Assembly (NCBI RefSeq): GCF_028368855.1
Contig: NZ_JAQNCY010000002.1
Location: 186,001-250,000 of the forward strand
DNA: 64,000 nt
Reading direction: 5' to 3'
Source of the DNA: Leisingera sp. SS27
GTDB lineage: Bacteria > Pseudomonadota > Alphaproteobacteria > Rhodobacterales > Rhodobacteraceae
This document shows, one piece after another, positions 62,285 through 64,000 of the stretch; the first letter of the stretch is position 1; each line of letters begins with the position of its first letter. The notes beneath the pieces are model-generated. The model was not told the DNA's origin, did not search any database, and saw only the letters and a list, made by a program, of their open reading frames with translations. The position numbers and the translations under genes are program-made.

Positions 62285-63100
62285 TCAGCGGATTTCAGTT
62301 TCAGACACTTCGGTACCGCGGCGGATCAGAACGGTCCTGCGCGCAGGCTCTGCCGCCGGTTCCGGTTGCTGCACCTGCACATTCCGCAGCACATCATTCA
62401 GGCTGATCGACTCCAGCGGAACTTCCTCGGCGGCCGCCTCCTGGTTGCGCAAGGTCAGGCTCAGCGTGCCCGCGCGCTGCGCCAGTGCAAGGCGCTGGCC
62501 TTCGTCCGGAGTGACCTCAACCGTGACTGTGCGGGCGACGCCCGGCTGGTCAGTTTCCTGATTGGCATCCTGGTCCACTCCGATCACCCGGACGTTCTGC
62601 AGGATGGTCACCGTTTTCAGCCCGGCACCGCGGCCCTGGGTCAGCAGCACATCAACACTATCGCCTGGGGTCACAAAACCGCCCACTGCGGTTTCTGCGC
62701 TGACCTTGATGGCCATCGCGCGATGGTCCGGCTTGAGCGTCTGCACGATCGTCACTTTCTCACCAAAGTTTGAGACCTTGGACACCCGGATCAGCTCTCC
62801 CTGCGCAATCGCGCGACGGGCGCGGCGCGGCGGCTTTCCGGTATCCGGCAGCAGCGTGTCAAAACTGGTAAAGGTGCCAGCGGGCCGGGCTTCGGCCGGC
62901 CAGGAAATGGTGGTCAGGGATTGCGCGGTCAATGCCGTCCCGAAAGCGATATCCTGAGAGGCGACCACAACTTCGACCAGCGCAGGGCCTTCTGGGCTGC
63001 CTGTCACAGCCTGCCCCTCGATGTAATCCTTGGCCACATAGGCGGAACCGCCCGCCAGGGCCAATCCGGAAATCATGCTGAGAAGTGATGAAATATTCAT
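62285..63100 (-). CDS. cpaB: CpaB/RcpC pilus assembly protein
   Basis: A 271-residue periplasmic protein with an N-terminal membrane anchor (LLSMISGLALAGGSAYVAKDYI) and an SAF domain (VVVASQDIAFGTALTAQSLTTISWP ... RRAIAQGELIRVSKV), then AMAIKVSAETAVGGFVTPGDSVDVLLTQ and a C-terminal LSLTLRN stretch. CpaB binds peptidoglycan and helps the secretin in typical tad loci. Here the next gene is tadG, 30 bases on, where cpaC (secretin) would be expected. The ATG at 63100 lies behind AGGAAA. Confidence 0.88.
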   Translation of the reverse strand: MNISSLLSMISGLALAGGSAYVAKDYIEGQAVTGSPEGPALVEVVVASQDIAFGTALTAQSLTTISWPAEARPAGTFTSFDTLLPDTGKPPRRARRAIAQGELIRVSKVSNFGEKVTIVQTLKPDHRAMAIKVSAETAVGGFVTPGDSVDVLLTQGRGAGLKTVTILQNVRVIGVDQDANQETDQPGVARTVTVEVTPDEGQRLALAQRAGTLSLTLRNQEAAAEEVPLESISLNDVLRNVQVQQPEPAAEPARRTVLIRRGTEVSETEIR

Positions 63101-63272
63101 GCCAGGTTTCCTTTCGTCGCTGGCTGGCGCAGCAGAAGGGCGGTCCCGGCATTACGTCGGTGAATTTGTCCGCAGGCTTCCGCTTCCTGCCATGCTTGCT
63201 GCCACCAGTCGCCAGCGGCAGTCCTCTGGCGGCGCGGGGCATTCCCCCCGAAGCCCCGCGTCCGCCAAATTC

Positions 63273-63290
63273 CCTGACGTGAATCAGGGG
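63273..63290 (-). terminator. Hairpin at the end of the flp gene
   Basis: CCCTGA-TTCACG-TCAGGG on the minus strand overlaps the flp stop codon. A short perfect 6-bp stem without T-run; may protect flp mRNA or weaken read-through into cpaB. Confidence 0.4.
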
Positions 63291-63475
63291 GTGGGCGAGT
63301 TGGGCATAATCGCACCCGCCGCGTCCATGCCGTCTTCGACGTCGTTCGCCAGACGATCCAGAGCAGCAGTGCCCAGGGCCACCGCCAGCGCGATGGCAAT
63401 GCCGTATTCCACCAGTGTCACACCGCGCTCATCGCCGCGCAGCTTGGACAGCATCGTTTTCAGATATGCAGTCAT
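63284..63475 (-). CDS. flp: Flp pilin
   Basis: A 63-residue class IVb pilin: MTAYLKTMLSKLRGDERGVTLVEYGIAIALAVALGTAALDRLANDVEDGMDAAGAIMPNSPTP read in pieces. Cleavage by CpaA is expected in RG/VTLVEYG, leaving the characteristic Glu5 and Tyr6 of Flp pilins. It is the first gene of the pilus locus, 183 bases before cpaB, with its own hairpin. The ATG lies behind GGGAGACTG. Confidence 0.92.
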   Translation of the reverse strand: MTAYLKTMLSKLRGDERGVTLVEYGIAIALAVALGTAALDRLANDVEDGMDAAGAIMPNSPTP

Positions 63476-63717
63476 TTCAGTCTCCCATCAGATAGACGCC
63501 GGCACGCCGGCGGTTCATGTGGCTGCGGCGCCAAGTGGCACCGGCCTGCATTGACTCTACCGGGGGCTAAAAGAGCGGCGCATCAGCCTGAAAGGCCAGA
63601 AACACACGTCAGGGATGTATTATTTCCCGCTGCCGCGACAGCCGAATGCAGTTACCAGGAGCAGCTAAAATGCGCCGGCAGCTGCCGGGGCTTAGTACAG
63701 CGCCGCACAAGGAGGTG

Positions 63718-64000
63718 TCAGGCTGCAGCTTTCACCGAAGCAATCACGATATCCAGTGCCCGGTCCAGATCTCCGCGGGAGATGGTCAGCGGCGGCGAGA
63801 GGGTCAGCACGCTGCCCTGGCTGATCTTGTAGCTGAGGCCGCCTTCAAGGCAGGCGTAGTAGATCTGTTCTGCCTTGGCGATGCCGGGCGTCATGGTCTG
63901 CCGGTCCTCGACAATCTCCACCCCGAACATCAGCCCGCGGCCGCGGATATCACCGACAATGGACACTTGACCCAGTGCATCGCGCAGCCGCTCCAGCGAG
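63718..64000 (-). CDS. Class III PLP-dependent aminotransferase, C-terminal part
   Basis: The frame runs off the window at 64000. The visible C-terminal 93 residues start LERLRDALGQVSIVGDIRGRGLMFGVEIVED, where VGDIRGRGLMFGVE is the hallmark of class III (ornithine/GABA-type) aminotransferases, and end with SYKISQGSVLTLSPPLTISRGDLDRALDIVI. Substrate cannot be told from this part. Confidence 0.85.
   Translation of the reverse strand, partial: SLERLRDALGQVSIVGDIRGRGLMFGVEIVEDRQTMTPGIAKAEQIYYACLEGGLSYKISQGSVLTLSPPLTISRGDLDRALDIVIASVKAAA

Noticed and set aside
63538-63555. TGGCAC...TGCA as a sigma-54 promoter near flp
   Set aside because: Spacing is one base short and it points away from flp.

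Overview
The window looks like the chromosome of a marine alphaproteobacterium of the Rhodobacteraceae, most likely the roseobacter group (Leisingera, Phaeobacter or Ruegeria-like). The reasons are high GC, several TRAP transporters, a trpF-lapA-ihfB block near rpsA, a tad pilus locus and many small families typical of these bacteria. The genus is a guess. No tRNA, rRNA, CRISPR array, insertion sequence or prophage was seen.

Layout. 1-2 kb: end of a pqiB-pqiC lipid-transport operon. 2-8 kb: a seven-gene minus-strand operon (TRAP transporter, heterotrimeric flavin/iron-sulfur amine dehydrogenase of the HcnABC / D-hydroxyproline dehydrogenase type, RidA) with a divergent LysR regulator. 9-13.3 kb: a second TRAP system (TakP-like) with a divergent HutC-type GntR regulator and a large palindrome between them. 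13.4-16.4 kb: a short LOV photoreceptor and a divergent MocR / EamA-exporter pair. 16.5-25 kb: nucleoside hydrolase, pth, a DadA-like oxidase, rplY, a di-haem peroxidase-like protein, an L-lactate dehydrogenase, trpA and a PagL-like lipid A deacylase. 25-30.3 kb: ychF, two small genes, then trpB, trpF, lapA and ihfB.

30.8-38 kb is an accessory stretch around rpsA. It holds a divergent Amt-family protein that lacks both channel histidines, a small acidic protein, a MarR/monooxygenase pair, and a lower-GC KAP P-loop NTPase next to a PAS-like gene. 38.2-43 kb: nitroreductase/HxlR pair, a CobW-family metallochaperone behind a near-perfect Zur box, and a sulfatase.

43-46.7 kb holds the most striking gene: a 1065-residue, signal-less, self-contained cobalamin reductive dehalogenase fused to an NAD(P)H flavin/[2Fe-2S] reductase, in an operon with a MarR regulator whose start region carries a perfect 19-bp palindrome. 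46.8-53.4 kb: an Orn/Lys/Arg decarboxylase and a methionine-degradation cluster (Lrp regulator, methionine gamma-lyase, homodimeric 2-oxoacid dehydrogenase E1) in the Pseudomonas mdeRAB arrangement. 53.4-63.5 kb: a tad/cpa pilus locus with pilin, CpaB, TadG, two TadE-like pseudopilins, CpaE, CpaF, TadB, TadC, a LuxR-type regulator and CpaA, but no secretin or TadD. The window ends inside a class III aminotransferase.
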